This document shows, piece by piece, positions 52,945-60,222 of a stretch of DNA of 64,000 nt. The stretch spans positions 1 to 64,000 of the forward strand of contig ONEZ01000007.1 in the NCBI GenBank assembly GCA_900316995.1. The letters are read 5' to 3'. This stretch comes from an uncultured Bacteroidales bacterium (lineage in GTDB: Bacteria; Bacteroidota; Bacteroidia; Bacteroidales; Paludibacteraceae). Position 1 is the first letter of the stretch; each line of letters opens with the position of its first letter. The notes below the pieces were generated by a model. It was not told the origin of the DNA, did no database searches, and saw only the letters and a list, made by a program, of their open reading frames with translations. A program made the translations under genes and the position numbers.

Positions 52945-53547
52945 ATGAAAGAGAAATTTTTTTGGACTCTTTCCGCAGTCCTTGCAATTTGCGGATTAGC
53001 ACTTACATCTTGTGCAAATAGTGAAAGTAGCGACAGTGATGCTGAGAGCGTGGAGACTCAGGCTGTAGTAAAAAACGAGCCTGATACTTATCTTGCTGCT
53101 ATTGAACGTTATCTGGTAAATGATATTGCAGTGAACTACGCTCCTGCCGAGTACCATATTCCAGTGGATTTAATTGTGGCTGTTAATGAGAGTAATCCGG
53201 ATTCTGTGCTTGTATGGGGTGATTTCTGGATTGAGAACTACAATCTTTCAGCTGACACACTGCTATTTGTTTCTGGTGGCAGCCATCCTGGTCTTATGCA
53301 TGTGGCTAAAGACGGCGATGCTTACAAGGTGGTGTCTTTTGATGCTGTTGCAGACGGTTCTGATTTCCTGCCAAGCGCTAAGAAGATATTTGGTGACAAT
53401 TTTGAGCCTTTCCAGAAAATGAATTCTAATGACGAACTGCGCAAGGAGTTGCGTCGCATGACTATTTTAGCATACGTTAAGCAGAATAACATACCTGCTA
53501 CAATGTACAAAGACTACGGCTGGGATCCGGTAGCGCTGGAGAAATAA
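52945..53547 (+). CDS. Lipoprotein of unknown function
   Basis: 200 residues with a lipobox (LALTSC, Cys23) and an acidic Ser/Asp linker, then an alpha/beta region without a recognised domain (VDLIVAVNESNPDSVLVWGDFW, PGLMHVAKDGDAYKVV). It is the last gene of the unit and the last core gene before the island; the tRNA-Lys terminator sequence starts 9 bp after its stop. Confidence 0.7.
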   Translation: MKEKFFWTLSAVLAICGLALTSCANSESSDSDAESVETQAVVKNEPDTYLAAIERYLVNDIAVNYAPAEYHIPVDLIVAVNESNPDSVLVWGDFWIENYNLSADTLLFVSGGSHPGLMHVAKDGDAYKVVSFDAVADGSDFLPSAKKIFGDNFEPFQKMNSNDELRKELRRMTILAYVKQNNIPATMYKDYGWDPVALEK

Positions 53548-53555
53548 GCGAGTGG

Positions 53556-53602
53556 AGTAGTGATACAAAAAGAGCTGGCCATTTGGTCAGCTCTTTTTGT
53601 GA
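53556..53602. repeat. Island boundary repeat, left copy (with terminator)
   Basis: 47 bp identical except for one loop base to 63764-63810 next to tRNA-Lys. It contains the bidirectional terminator hairpin ACAAAAAGAGCTG/CAGCTCTTTTTGT (53565-53600). The match ends where the tRNA 3' end begins at the right-hand copy, so this is the left junction of the inserted DNA. Confidence 0.8.
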
Positions 53603-53608
53603 TAAAAT

Positions 53609-53659
53609 AATCTGCTTGCTGCAGAGATTGTCAAGACTTTCTCAATGCCCACGCAAGCA
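53609..53659 (-). terminator. Long hairpin after the antitoxin remnant
   Basis: AATCTGCTTGC and GCAAGCAGATT, an 11-bp perfect stem with a partly paired loop (GAGATTG). It lies downstream (minus strand) of the antitoxin pseudogene, in the position held by related hairpins behind other island genes. Confidence 0.5.
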
Positions 53660-53685
53660 GATTATAAATGCTTATTTTTTTATCA

Positions 53686-53869
53686 TTACAAAATTACATC
53701 TTTGTATTTTTTTAATTCAGCCGGTGTTAGCAAATCCATATTGCCCCTGAAAAAACGTTTAAGTGCATCATTATATATGTTTTTTACTTACGCCACTGCG
53801 TTTAATAACCAGTTCTATTACCTCCTTACATTCTCTCTGTAACTGTTTTTGCGTCTTTGTTTGATGCAA
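53686..53869 (-). pseudogene. Antitoxin-like gene, frameshifted
   Basis: On the minus strand one frame gives ELVIKRSGVSKKHI and, after a 2-base loss, another gives NDALKRFFRGNMDLLTPAE and KYKDVIL before TAA. This matches the two intact relatives at 56938 and 63057 (LVIKRSGVPKSKIIENAL, NIDLLTPAERRKY). The partner toxin is absent. Confidence 0.7.
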
Positions 53870-54009
53870 ATTTAGGGCTGTAGATATTGGCTCTAAACCT
53901 TTATGTGTAAAAATATATAGGTTTTTATTGGTGGCGTATTTATACCTGTATATAAATGCTTACATTTGTAATCAAAAAAAATATCTACATGGAAATATCT
54001 GCTTTTGAC
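53865..54009 (+). repeat. 145-bp promoter/leader repeat, copy A
   Basis: About 85 percent identical by eye to 56578-56721. It includes a TACATTTG -7 element (53961-53968) and the first codons MEISAFD of the membrane protein gene. In copy B the equivalent frame (MEMFAFDFL) ends at once, so the promoter module was copied without its gene. Confidence 0.75.
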
Positions 54010-54918
54010 ACAAAGACTGAAAGGATTAAGGCTCTACTATTGTCTATAACATGGCTTGGATTAATAGGGGTTGTGGTGTCGCTCACTCTCACGTTGATTC
54101 CAATTATAGGCAATGTTAGTATTTCTGAAATATCAACATCGGCGATTGGTCTTCTCTTTTGTGCAGTAATGTATGGTGGTTATATATTGTTTTTTCTTGG
54201 ACTGTTAAGTATGTCGGCAATATATATAATCAACAAGTCAAAATCTATATATGAAGTGTGGCTTTATAATAGCGTCAATAAAAGTGGTCAACAGCAATAT
54301 GAAAAAGTGTTTTACCTTTGTAAGATCATTGTCTTGGCGTTCAGCGCGGTGTTCTTTCTATCAGTGACTTTTGTTGTGATAGACTGGCATTTTGGAGAGA
54401 TACAGTTTCAGAATAATGGTTCCCAATCTCTTCAACTATCATTGATCACCTATTATATACTACTCTCTGTCATTGCAACCTGTGTTCTTACCGTGTGCGT
54501 GTCTGATGTTGTTATATCGTATAAAATTAAAAAAACGATACGTCAAAAACACGATGCTGAAGGTAAGTATATGAACAGCGATGTCCTTATAAACGTAACG
54601 TCAGAACAGTACGGTACTATTGTTAAAATGCTCATAGAGGCAGGTGAGGAAAAGAAGAGTCAGAATGCCTATTATAAAGGAGCCAACAGGGATGCCGTAA
54701 GTAATGTGCTGCTCGCTCTGCAAAATAGGGGAAAGATGGTAGCGGTTAACAGGGGCAACCTGCAGGCTGTGATAGAGTGGCTTGAGAGCATAGATGGGCT
54801 TGATGCGCAGTTCTCAGAGAATCCTGATGACTTTTTTGAAAAGTTCAGTTTGCCTTCAAAGCTTAGACTGCGCAGGATTGCCGCCATAGAGGAGGCAATG
54901 GAGTCACAAGGACTTTAA
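53989..54918 (+). CDS. Membrane protein of unknown function
   Basis: 309 residues from MEISAFDTKTERIK. Four membrane helices occupy the first 190 residues (two, a loop, then two). A cytosolic part of about 110 residues ends in a basic/acidic helix (LRLRRIAAIEEAMESQGL). No family recognised. The start is the ATG after the TACATTTG element. First gene of a + strand run in the island. Confidence 0.6.
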   Translation: MEISAFDTKTERIKALLLSITWLGLIGVVVSLTLTLIPIIGNVSISEISTSAIGLLFCAVMYGGYILFFLGLLSMSAIYIINKSKSIYEVWLYNSVNKSGQQQYEKVFYLCKIIVLAFSAVFFLSVTFVVIDWHFGEIQFQNNGSQSLQLSLITYYILLSVIATCVLTVCVSDVVISYKIKKTIRQKHDAEGKYMNSDVLINVTSEQYGTIVKMLIEAGEEKKSQNAYYKGANRDAVSNVLLALQNRGKMVAVNRGNLQAVIEWLESIDGLDAQFSENPDDFFEKFSLPSKLRLRRIAAIEEAMESQGL

Positions 54919-54928
54919 TGTTTTGATT

Positions 54929-55153
54929 ATGGCAACCACAAAGGCAAAACCATTGAATAAAATGCAGATTTTTCTGCTAAAGTTCTTCAGCCGCAATCCG
55001 TCAAGAAAGGAGATGCAGGATATTCAGCGGCTTATAGCAAACTACTATGCGGAGAAGGCTAAAGCTGGTATAAAAAAAGTATGCAAGGAAAGGAATTACA
55101 CAGCTGCTACTTTTAAGAGTATGACAAACCAGAGCCTTAGAACTATGAAGTAA
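54929..55153 (+). CDS. Small helical protein, paralogue group
   Basis: 74 residues (MATTKAKPLNKMQIFLLKFF). It has the pattern Q-I-x-L-L-K-F-F, then E-M-Q-D-I-Q-x-L-I-x-N-Y-Y, then a basic tail. The same pattern recurs in the broken gene that follows, so the two are paralogues. Small proteins of this type are frequent on Bacteroidales mobile DNA; function unknown. Confidence 0.55.
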   Translation: MATTKAKPLNKMQIFLLKFFSRNPSRKEMQDIQRLIANYYAEKAKAGIKKVCKERNYTAATFKSMTNQSLRTMK

Positions 55154-55159
55154 TGAGTT

Positions 55160-55400
55160 ATGGCACGTTCAAGAAGATTAAACGACACACAGCTCAAACT
55201 TATTCAGATGTTTGAGTTCACAACATCCAAGGTCAGGGGAACGTGAGCTGATGCAAGTACTACGTAATTACTATCTGGTACAGTTTAAAGTTGCTAAGAA
55301 AAAATTAAGGGCAGAGGGTAAGATTAACAAAAAAAATATCAATGATTACCTAAACACACATCGTCACGGTAAGCCAATAATTGATAAGATGTCGAACTAA
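55160..55400 (+). pseudogene. Frameshifted paralogue of the preceding small gene
   Basis: The first frame reads MARSRRLNDTQLKLIQMFEF and stops after KVRGT. The +1 frame continues GERELMQVLRNYYLVQFKVAKKKLRAEGK to the TAA at 55400. One base gained or lost near 55235 separates the halves. Joined, they give an 80-residue relative of the 54929 protein. Confidence 0.6.
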
Positions 55401-55480
55401 AGAATATAGAGAGGCTACAATGATAACAGAAGAGGTTGATTCGCATTGTCCGATGAGCACTGATTGATAAGCGGATAGGC

Positions 55481-55657
55481 AGACTCTGGCTTATTCTCTA
55501 CCTAACGGAGGTATCCTATCGTACCGGAGTGCGATGTGCTGCATTCCCAATAAGAGTCTTTTATCGTTTTGCAGGTAACGGTTCTGCATGTAAAATCAAC
55601 AGCGCATTAACTTATGTTGATAACGATATCTTGGCAGGCTTAACGCCTGCCTTTTTT
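55481..55657 (+). ncRNA. Hairpin/terminator element X6 and following structured RNA
   Basis: Stem AGACTC...TTATT/AATAA-GAGTCT (55481-55495/55549-55559) encloses a GGAGGTATC core shared with elements X5, X1 and X3. It is followed by TGCAG/CTGCA (55570-55588), ATCAAC/GTTGAT (55595-55621) and a strong terminator GGCAGGC/GCCTGCC plus T6 (55633-55657). No coding frame fits. A promoter was not found. Confidence 0.5.
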
Positions 55658-55668
55658 GTTTCCGCATA

Positions 55669-56012
55669 GGATATTAAACAATAAGCCCAGCAATTCAAGA
55701 TGGACGTTTTAACGTTCTCACCATCCGGATGAATTGCTGAGCTCAGAGCCAATTTTTCGTAGGACTTGCTTGAAAAATTTTACAGGGCTTATCTCCACGC
55801 CCAACGCTGCTAAGAAAAAAGTGTCTTCAGAGCTGGCAACCGCCCGATGCCAGTATAGGTTTCCTGCATCCCTAATATCCCGTAACCCGAAAGACAGGTA
55901 GATGTGCAGACCTGCTTTGGAGGCGGACAAGTAGTAGCATATAGCCGACCGAAACGGCACTATCTCCTACTGAGAAAGGGGCACCCGATAAATTACCGGT
56001 TTTCATCTACTG
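55669..56012. ncRNA. Large structured region, unknown RNA class
   Basis: No gene is supported here, but complementary segments are unusually dense. GGATATTA/TAATATCC (55669-55676/55873-55880) encloses ATAAGCCC/GGGCTTAT (about 55681-55688/55785-55792). That encloses AGCAATTCA/TGAATTGCT (55688-55696/55729-55737, with inner GATGG/CCATC and ACGTT/AACGT) and AATTTTTC/GAAAAATT. Further on are CTGGC/GCCAG, GCCG-accgaaa-CGGC and a long-range GTAGATG/CATCTAC (55898-55904/56004-56010). The strand and transcript ends are unknown. Confidence 0.4.
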
Positions 56013-56053
56013 TTGTAATGGATAAAGACACTGACTAAAAAAATCTGTGAAAA

Positions 56054-56186
56054 TAGGGCTAAAGCCCGGGATCAACGATACCATCCCAATCACTGTAGCC
56101 CTACCTAAGTGAACCTAAACCAGCGCCCGTTTGACTTCTGAAATTTAAGTTCACCTATAATTTGGTTTTACTGCAATATTTCACCA
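56054..56186 (-). ncRNA. Small RNA element X1 (minus strand)
   Basis: Reading on the minus strand: the 5' segment TGGTGAAATATTGCAGTAAA and TTATAGGTGAAC (as in X3 and X4), a GTGAAC/GTTCAC hairpin, then a terminator stem TAGGGCTA/TAGCCCTA (56096-56103/56054-56061) with core GATTGGGATGGTATCGTT. T-rich sequence follows. It lies just after the Bor-like gene and could be its 3' end or a separate RNA. Confidence 0.5.
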
Positions 56187-56190
56187 TATA

Positions 56191-56544
56191 TTATTTTACT
56201 GGTGTGGCAGGTACGCTCTGCACAGAGCCTTCATCTTTTATTGCTTTGACCTTTATAGTCTGCATCGCAAATATTCCGCCAGTAATTACAGATAGTAAAG
56301 CGTCAAAGAAATTGTAATAGGTTCTCACCTGGCAGTTAGCACTCTGAGGGGTGGCAACCTTTGTTCTACCTAAGGGAATTGTGCCCCAGAATAGGTAACA
56401 CTGCTTGCCACGGCTATAGGTGTAGGTCTCCTTGCTTTTCTCCATTTCACGGAACTGTCCCACATTTGTACGTGTGGCCATACAAGAAGATAATGTAAGC
56501 ATTATCACAATGCTTATAAAAACTGTGTCTAATTTACGTTTCAT
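56191..56544 (-). CDS. Bor-like lipoprotein
   Basis: 117 residues with a lipobox (TLSSC, Cys21). The body lines up with the lambda Bor/Iss family: a GxIxLGRTK-type segment, NCQVRTYYNFFDALLS and VITGGIFAMQTIKVKA, compared with Bor's VKTETQQTFVNGLLG and FITLGIYTPLEARVY. Bor is a phage-encoded outer-membrane lipoprotein made by lysogens that gives serum resistance in E. coli. This supports a phage origin for the island. Confidence 0.6.
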   Translation of the reverse strand: MKRKLDTVFISIVIMLTLSSCMATRTNVGQFREMEKSKETYTYSRGKQCYLFWGTIPLGRTKVATPQSANCQVRTYYNFFDALLSVITGGIFAMQTIKVKAIKDEGSVQSVPATPVK

Positions 56545-56577
56545 GGCTGTTTGTTTCTAGTTGATACTAATGTTTGG

Positions 56578-56721
56578 TGCAAATTTATGGATGTATATAT
56601 TGGTACTAAACCGTTATATGTAAAAATATATAGGTTTATATTGGTAGCGTATTTATACCTGTAATAAATGCTTACATTTGTAATCCAAAAAAACATCTAC
56701 ATGGAAATGTTTGCTTTTGAC
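56578..56721 (+). repeat. Promoter/leader repeat, copy B
   Basis: Second copy of the 53865-54009 module, with TACATTTG at 56673-56680 and an abortive MEMFAFDFL frame. It now drives the 49-codon gene that begins inside the end of that frame. Confidence 0.75.
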
Positions 56722-56729
56722 TTTTTATA

Positions 56730-56879
56730 ATGGCAACAAAAAAGAATAAAACAGCGGTGGATGACTCAATGGTAAAATGGCCTAAGAAATTATCTAAGGC
56801 AGGAGAATATTTGAAAGAAGGCAAGCCTTTTATGAAGCTGGACATCGATGAAAGGTTTATTAAACCTGTTCTGAAGTAA
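56730..56879 (+). CDS. 49-residue orphan protein
   Basis: The frame starts MATKKNKTAVDDSMVKWPKK and ends FIKPVLK with TAA. It is downstream of promoter copy B. The start MATKKN also opens the antitoxin at 63057. Basic, with no domain recognised. Confidence 0.45.
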   Translation: MATKKNKTAVDDSMVKWPKKLSKAGEYLKEGKPFMKLDIDERFIKPVLK

Positions 56880-56937
56880 TATACGATATTACCTGAACAC
56901 AAGAAAGAAGAAAGTATTAAAATAAGTAGGAGATATT

Positions 56938-57114
56938 ATGAACGCAGAGATAAAAGCCATGCAAAAGGAAATGATAGACATTATGCTTAAAAGAGCTAAT
57001 GTTAAGAAATCTGAGATTTATGATACTGCATTGAGATTGTGGGTGGCGAATAATTTGGATTTGCTCACACCAGCGGAAATTAAAAAATATAAAGGTAAAG
57101 TGCTATTATTGTAA
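56938..57114 (+). CDS. Orphan antitoxin-like protein
   Basis: 58 residues (MNAEIKAMQKEMIDIMLKRA, ending YKGKVLLL) preceded by a clear AGGAG. It matches the antitoxin at 63057 along its whole length (KRANVKKSEIYDTALRLW to KRSGVPKSKIIENALHAFF, and NLDLLTPAEIKKY to NIDLLTPAERRKY). No PIN toxin follows it, so it is an orphan copy. Confidence 0.65.
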   Translation: MNAEIKAMQKEMIDIMLKRANVKKSEIYDTALRLWVANNLDLLTPAEIKKYKGKVLLL

Positions 57115-57148
57115 AGCCTTATTAGCGATGGTCTGCCTTGCGTGAATT

Positions 57149-57233
57149 GGCCCTACCTGGCAGATGTCTAATTGGAATGGTATCACGGCCATTGGAGGTG
57201 TGCTTCGCTGCCTCCCACATTAGGGCCTTTTTT
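57149..57233 (+). ncRNA. Hairpin/terminator element X5
   Basis: Stem GGCCCTA/TAGGGCC (57149-57155/57221-57227) followed by T6. The loop contains TAATTGGAATGGTATC, the core shared with X1, X3 and X6. It lies directly behind the orphan antitoxin gene and may be its terminator, a small RNA, or both. Confidence 0.5.
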
Positions 57234-57235
57234 AT

Positions 57236-57347
57236 AACGGTGGAGCTACTTATTATAACACCGTTCTGTGGCGCATGATAACAGACGGGGTTGATAGGGT
57301 TAAAGTGATTGGAGGGGTGGGCTTCCGGGCTTTAGCCCTATCTTTTT
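57236..57347 (+). ncRNA. Hairpin/terminator element X2
   Basis: AACGGTG/CACCGTT (57236-57242/57259-57265), then a 10-bp stem GATAGGGTTA/TAGCCCTATC with one G-T pair (57293-57302/57333-57342) and T5. Its loop starts AAGTGATTGG and ends CCGGGCTT, as in X1 on the other strand. Confidence 0.5.
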
Positions 57348-57372
57348 CGCAATTATACTACGTGCCTATGGA

Positions 57373-57436
57373 ATACAAAAAGAGCTGGCCATCTGGTCAG
57401 CTCTTTTTGTGAACCGCTTGGGGTTCGACCCCAAGA
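57373..57436. repeat. Island boundary repeat, middle copy (tRNA-Lys 3' end remnant)
   Basis: 64 bp matching 63771-63834 with one mismatch. It comprises the terminator hairpin plus the acceptor and T-arm part of tRNA-Lys. It marks an internal joint between two inserted segments, or the end of an older element. Confidence 0.82.
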
Positions 57437-58590
57437 TTCTATCCCCTGACCGTCCTGTTTACCCGATGGGCGGGCTGGGTGTTCACGTGGATAAGCTGCT
57501 TAGTAATATCAATACCGAGCAGTTTAACGTTACAGCCCTCTGCCAGGGGGCGGCCGACTGCACAATGCCTAATGGCGTTAAGGTCTATGGCGTAGATCCG
57601 TCATTTCCTCTTACGTCAACTAAAGACAGCATTGCCCGTACATTTCTTATGCAGAGCCGTTTTTCTGCCTTGGCCATGAGTCTGCTAAGCCAGCGTAAAA
57701 TGCCTAAACCTCACATCGTGCATATCATGGACTGGAGTACCGCCGTGGCGGGGTTGGACATCGCCGCTGTTACTGGTGCCAAACCAGTGTTTGCCGTGCA
57801 TCTGAGTATAGGGAACTATATAAAGAGTCCGTCACCAATGCAGCGTAGCAACTGGGATGAGGCAAAACAGATTGAGTTTCTTGCTTGCCAGAAATCATTC
57901 AGGGTTCTGCAAGTGAGCAAGTCATATTCAATGTTATATCCTTTTAACTTCTTCAGCCATAAGACAAGCATAATCCCCAATGGTATAGACTTGTCAGATT
58001 TTGACTTTTCAATTAGAAGCAATGTGCAGGCTAATCATCTGCCAGGTAAGAGTATAAAGAAGATACTATATGTTGGCCGTATTGCATCAATGAAGAATGT
58101 ACAGACGCTTATGGATATTGAGCTTCCAGACGGTTGTGATTTGATATTTATAGGCGGCGACCAAGGCAGCTCACAGCCTCTAATTGACAGACTGAAAACA
58201 GTTTGTGACAACGATCCTAACAAGTTCTACATGGGCGCTGTTTACTCAGAGGAGAAGAATTACCTGATGACACAGGCTGATCTTGTAATAGTACCGTCCG
58301 TACATGAGCCGTTTGGCATTGTGGCCTTGGAGGCCTTGGCGGCCGCACAGGGCGGCAGGACAATCCTTGCAAGCAGCTTTGTAGGTGGCATGGGTGACTT
58401 CCTTACTCCTGATGCAGCATTGAACTGCGGTGTTACCAAGGAGAGCATTGAAGACTGCATAGCCCGCTTTCTGTCAATGACTGATGATGAAAAGTCAGCC
58501 ATGAGAACCGCCGCCGTGGAACTGGCTGGACGCTATACGTGGCAGAACACCACCAGTGAGATAGAGAGTGTTTATAATAGCATACTATAA
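57409..58590 (+). CDS. Glycosyltransferase, 5' end replaced at the repeat
   Basis: 393 residues in a GT4/GT5-like GT-B fold: PMGGLGVHVDKLL, VHIMDWSTAVAGL, KILYVGRIASMKNVQTL and SVHEPFGIVALEALAAAQGG. The first residues (from GTG 57409: NRLGFDPK) are encoded by the tRNA-Lys remnant, where relatives have a short strand before the GGLG motif. So the natural start is probably lost, and expression would depend on the GTG or an upstream frame. Confidence 0.75.
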   Translation: MNRLGFDPKILSPDRPVYPMGGLGVHVDKLLSNINTEQFNVTALCQGAADCTMPNGVKVYGVDPSFPLTSTKDSIARTFLMQSRFSALAMSLLSQRKMPKPHIVHIMDWSTAVAGLDIAAVTGAKPVFAVHLSIGNYIKSPSPMQRSNWDEAKQIEFLACQKSFRVLQVSKSYSMLYPFNFFSHKTSIIPNGIDLSDFDFSIRSNVQANHLPGKSIKKILYVGRIASMKNVQTLMDIELPDGCDLIFIGGDQGSSQPLIDRLKTVCDNDPNKFYMGAVYSEEKNYLMTQADLVIVPSVHEPFGIVALEALAAAQGGRTILASSFVGGMGDFLTPDAALNCGVTKESIEDCIARFLSMTDDEKSAMRTAAVELAGRYTWQNTTSEIESVYNSIL

Positions 58591-58597
58591 CTAAAAA

Positions 58598-59038
58598 ATG
58601 AATCAGAGTGATTTTAATCATAAGAAATTTAGAACTACTGTAGTATCTCGCCCTGAAGAGTTGTTTTTTCATGCTTTATATGATTTTCCTGCTCAGTGGT
58701 ATTTTGGAAGACCAACAGCAAGGGTCTCAAGAGCTATTAAAGATATAACTGATATCAATGTAAGGAATTTTAGGTTAATACTTACAGAACAATATCTAAA
58801 ACATTTCTATAACAGACATTATCAGGAAAGAATTAAAGGCCAACGTTCATTAACATTTAAAGATGTTGAGCGACTTAATGATACGGTAAATAAGTTTTAT
58901 GAAATAAGAAAAGGGAAAAGGGGAAAAACTATAGTTCTTAAAACAAGATTTCCAGACGGAACAGCGGTACTAATTATGGAAATATTTCCTAACCGCAAAG
59001 TTCTGTCTGGAAGAAGCTTGAGAATTGAAACCTCATAG
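58598..59038 (+). CDS. PBECR-like nuclease-fold protein
   Basis: 146 residues. The second half (LTEQYLKHFYNRHYQER, LTFKDVERLNDTVNKFYEI, GKTIVLKTRFPDGTAVLIMEI, SGRSLRIETS) follows the helix-strand layout of phage Barnase/EndoU/ColicinE5/RelE-like (PBECR) domains, with a conserved-position His. These occur in phage structural and polyvalent proteins. It starts 7 bp after the glycosyltransferase. Assignment by pattern only. Confidence 0.5.
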   Translation: MNQSDFNHKKFRTTVVSRPEELFFHALYDFPAQWYFGRPTARVSRAIKDITDINVRNFRLILTEQYLKHFYNRHYQERIKGQRSLTFKDVERLNDTVNKFYEIRKGKRGKTIVLKTRFPDGTAVLIMEIFPNRKVLSGRSLRIETS

Positions 59039-59175
59039 CGCAATGGTCAAAGCCAATGCCTCAGGAAATATCCACTATGAGCAAAAATTTCAAATTCTAA
59101 AAACCAATCACTACGTATTGGATTGATGCAAAGATACAGACATTTATTAACAAACCAAATAAAAATAGAAAAATT

Positions 59176-59871
59176 ATGAGTTACAAAAAAAAGATTATCG
59201 ACGGAAAGGAAGTTAAATATTGGGAGTCCGTAGAGGAGGAACACCCAGAGACTTCCGAACTTCAGCCTAAAGTAGATAATACTCTTGAAACAGAAAGTAA
59301 AGAGATTCCAGGTGCCATAAACGAGGTTCTTAACCTGACAAAAAAGCCAACAATATAGAACATATTTAACCAGGCTAAAGAAATGCCTGTTGGTGGAGCT
59401 ATATTCACACGTAGAATTTCACTTCTCTCTCTCATTGAGAATTACTCTGATGCTATAATCTACGTTAATGAGGATTATAGCTCAACCGGCACTGCTAAGC
59501 ACTATTTCAGAGCTTCAGACGGTAACGTAATAACAATCACATTGCCTGTTGACATCGTGGATAAATCTGGCGAGGCTCCAAAAACACTCTCTCCACGCTC
59601 CGTGATCATATCATGTAATGATTTTATCTGCACTGGAGGACATGGTGAAAAACTTGAGCCTGTGTATGACACCCTGATGAATGACGGCAGCCGTGCGTTC
59701 CTCTTGAACAAGGAAGATAGCTCATACAAGAGACTCTTTTCAAAGGTGTACGCTCATGGTGGCTTCTATATGGTTAGAAGTGGTGCTGAATATGCCGATG
59801 AGAGCATATACACTTTTGCAGGTATGACCACCGAATCAGCTGCTAACTCACACTTCCCATATATCCAGTAG
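59176..59871 (+). pseudogene. Phage-type protein interrupted by an in-frame TAG
   Basis: The frame from ATG 59176 (MSYKKKIIDGKEVKYWESVE) stops at TAG 59356-59358 after 60 residues. The same frame continues without a shift (NIFNQAKEMPVGGAIFTRRI and on to HFPYIQ, TAG at 59869-59871). Without the amber codon it is a 231-residue protein with an acidic N-terminal segment and a beta-rich C-terminal part. No domain recognised. It is most simply a nonsense mutant. Confidence 0.6.
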
Positions 59872-59920
59872 GGAAGACGTTTATACACTACTTGCGTGAC
59901 CCATACATCTCTCAAAGAGA

Positions 59921-60019
59921 TAAAAAAGTAGAGCTTGAGCTCGGGAACGATACCTCCCCAATCACTCAAACTCTACTTCTATACACTGGCATTACTGCCA
60001 TATTTCACCAGCAAAGGTA
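59921..60019 (-). ncRNA. Small RNA element X3 (minus strand)
   Basis: A TACCTTTG -7 element (60012-60019, minus) is followed by CTGGTGAAATATGGCAGTAA, a GGCA/TGCC hairpin (59988-59999), TATAGAAG, then a terminator stem GTAGAGTTTGAG/CTCAAGCTCTAC (59965-59976/59928-59939) with core TGATTGGGGAGGTATCGTT, and a T6 tract. The predicted RNA is about 85 nt and is antisense to the surrounding genes. Confidence 0.6.
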
Positions 60020-60068
60020 CAAAAAAATATCAAACCAAATATAAACCACAAAAAAAAAAAATCAGATT

Positions 60069-60221
60069 ATGAAACTAAAGGAGCCTATTGCAAAACTCAA
60101 AAAGAATGAGCAAAGCATGTCTGGCAGGAACGCTAAGACATTAAAGAAGAGTGTTAAGAAGTGCGCCAAAGGTGCAAAGTGCAAACGTCCAGCCAAGGCT
60201 GGACAACTAAGACTGTTCTGA
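60069..60221 (+). CDS. Small basic protein
   Basis: 50 residues, start MKLKEPIAKLKKNEQSMSG, ending KAGQLRLF. Lys-rich with two Cys. It ends one base before the ATG of the LPD1-type gene, so it is probably translated with it. The QxRLF ending resembles a beta-clamp-binding peptide, but this may be chance. Confidence 0.5.
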   Translation: MKLKEPIAKLKKNEQSMSGRNAKTLKKSVKKCAKGAKCKRPAKAGQLRLF

Positions 60222-60222
60222 T

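Noticed and set aside
53645-53842. 65-codon plus-strand frame
   Set aside because: It is antisense to the frameshifted antitoxin remnant, whose homology is clear.
55718-55960. 80-codon minus-strand frame in the island gap
   Set aside because: No start signal, no family resemblance, and it lies inside the block of paired segments; the structure explains the sequence better than coding.
55669-56012. RNase P RNA, tmRNA or retron msr-msd
   Set aside because: None of the conserved RNase P or tmRNA motifs were found on either strand and no reverse transcriptase gene is in the window.
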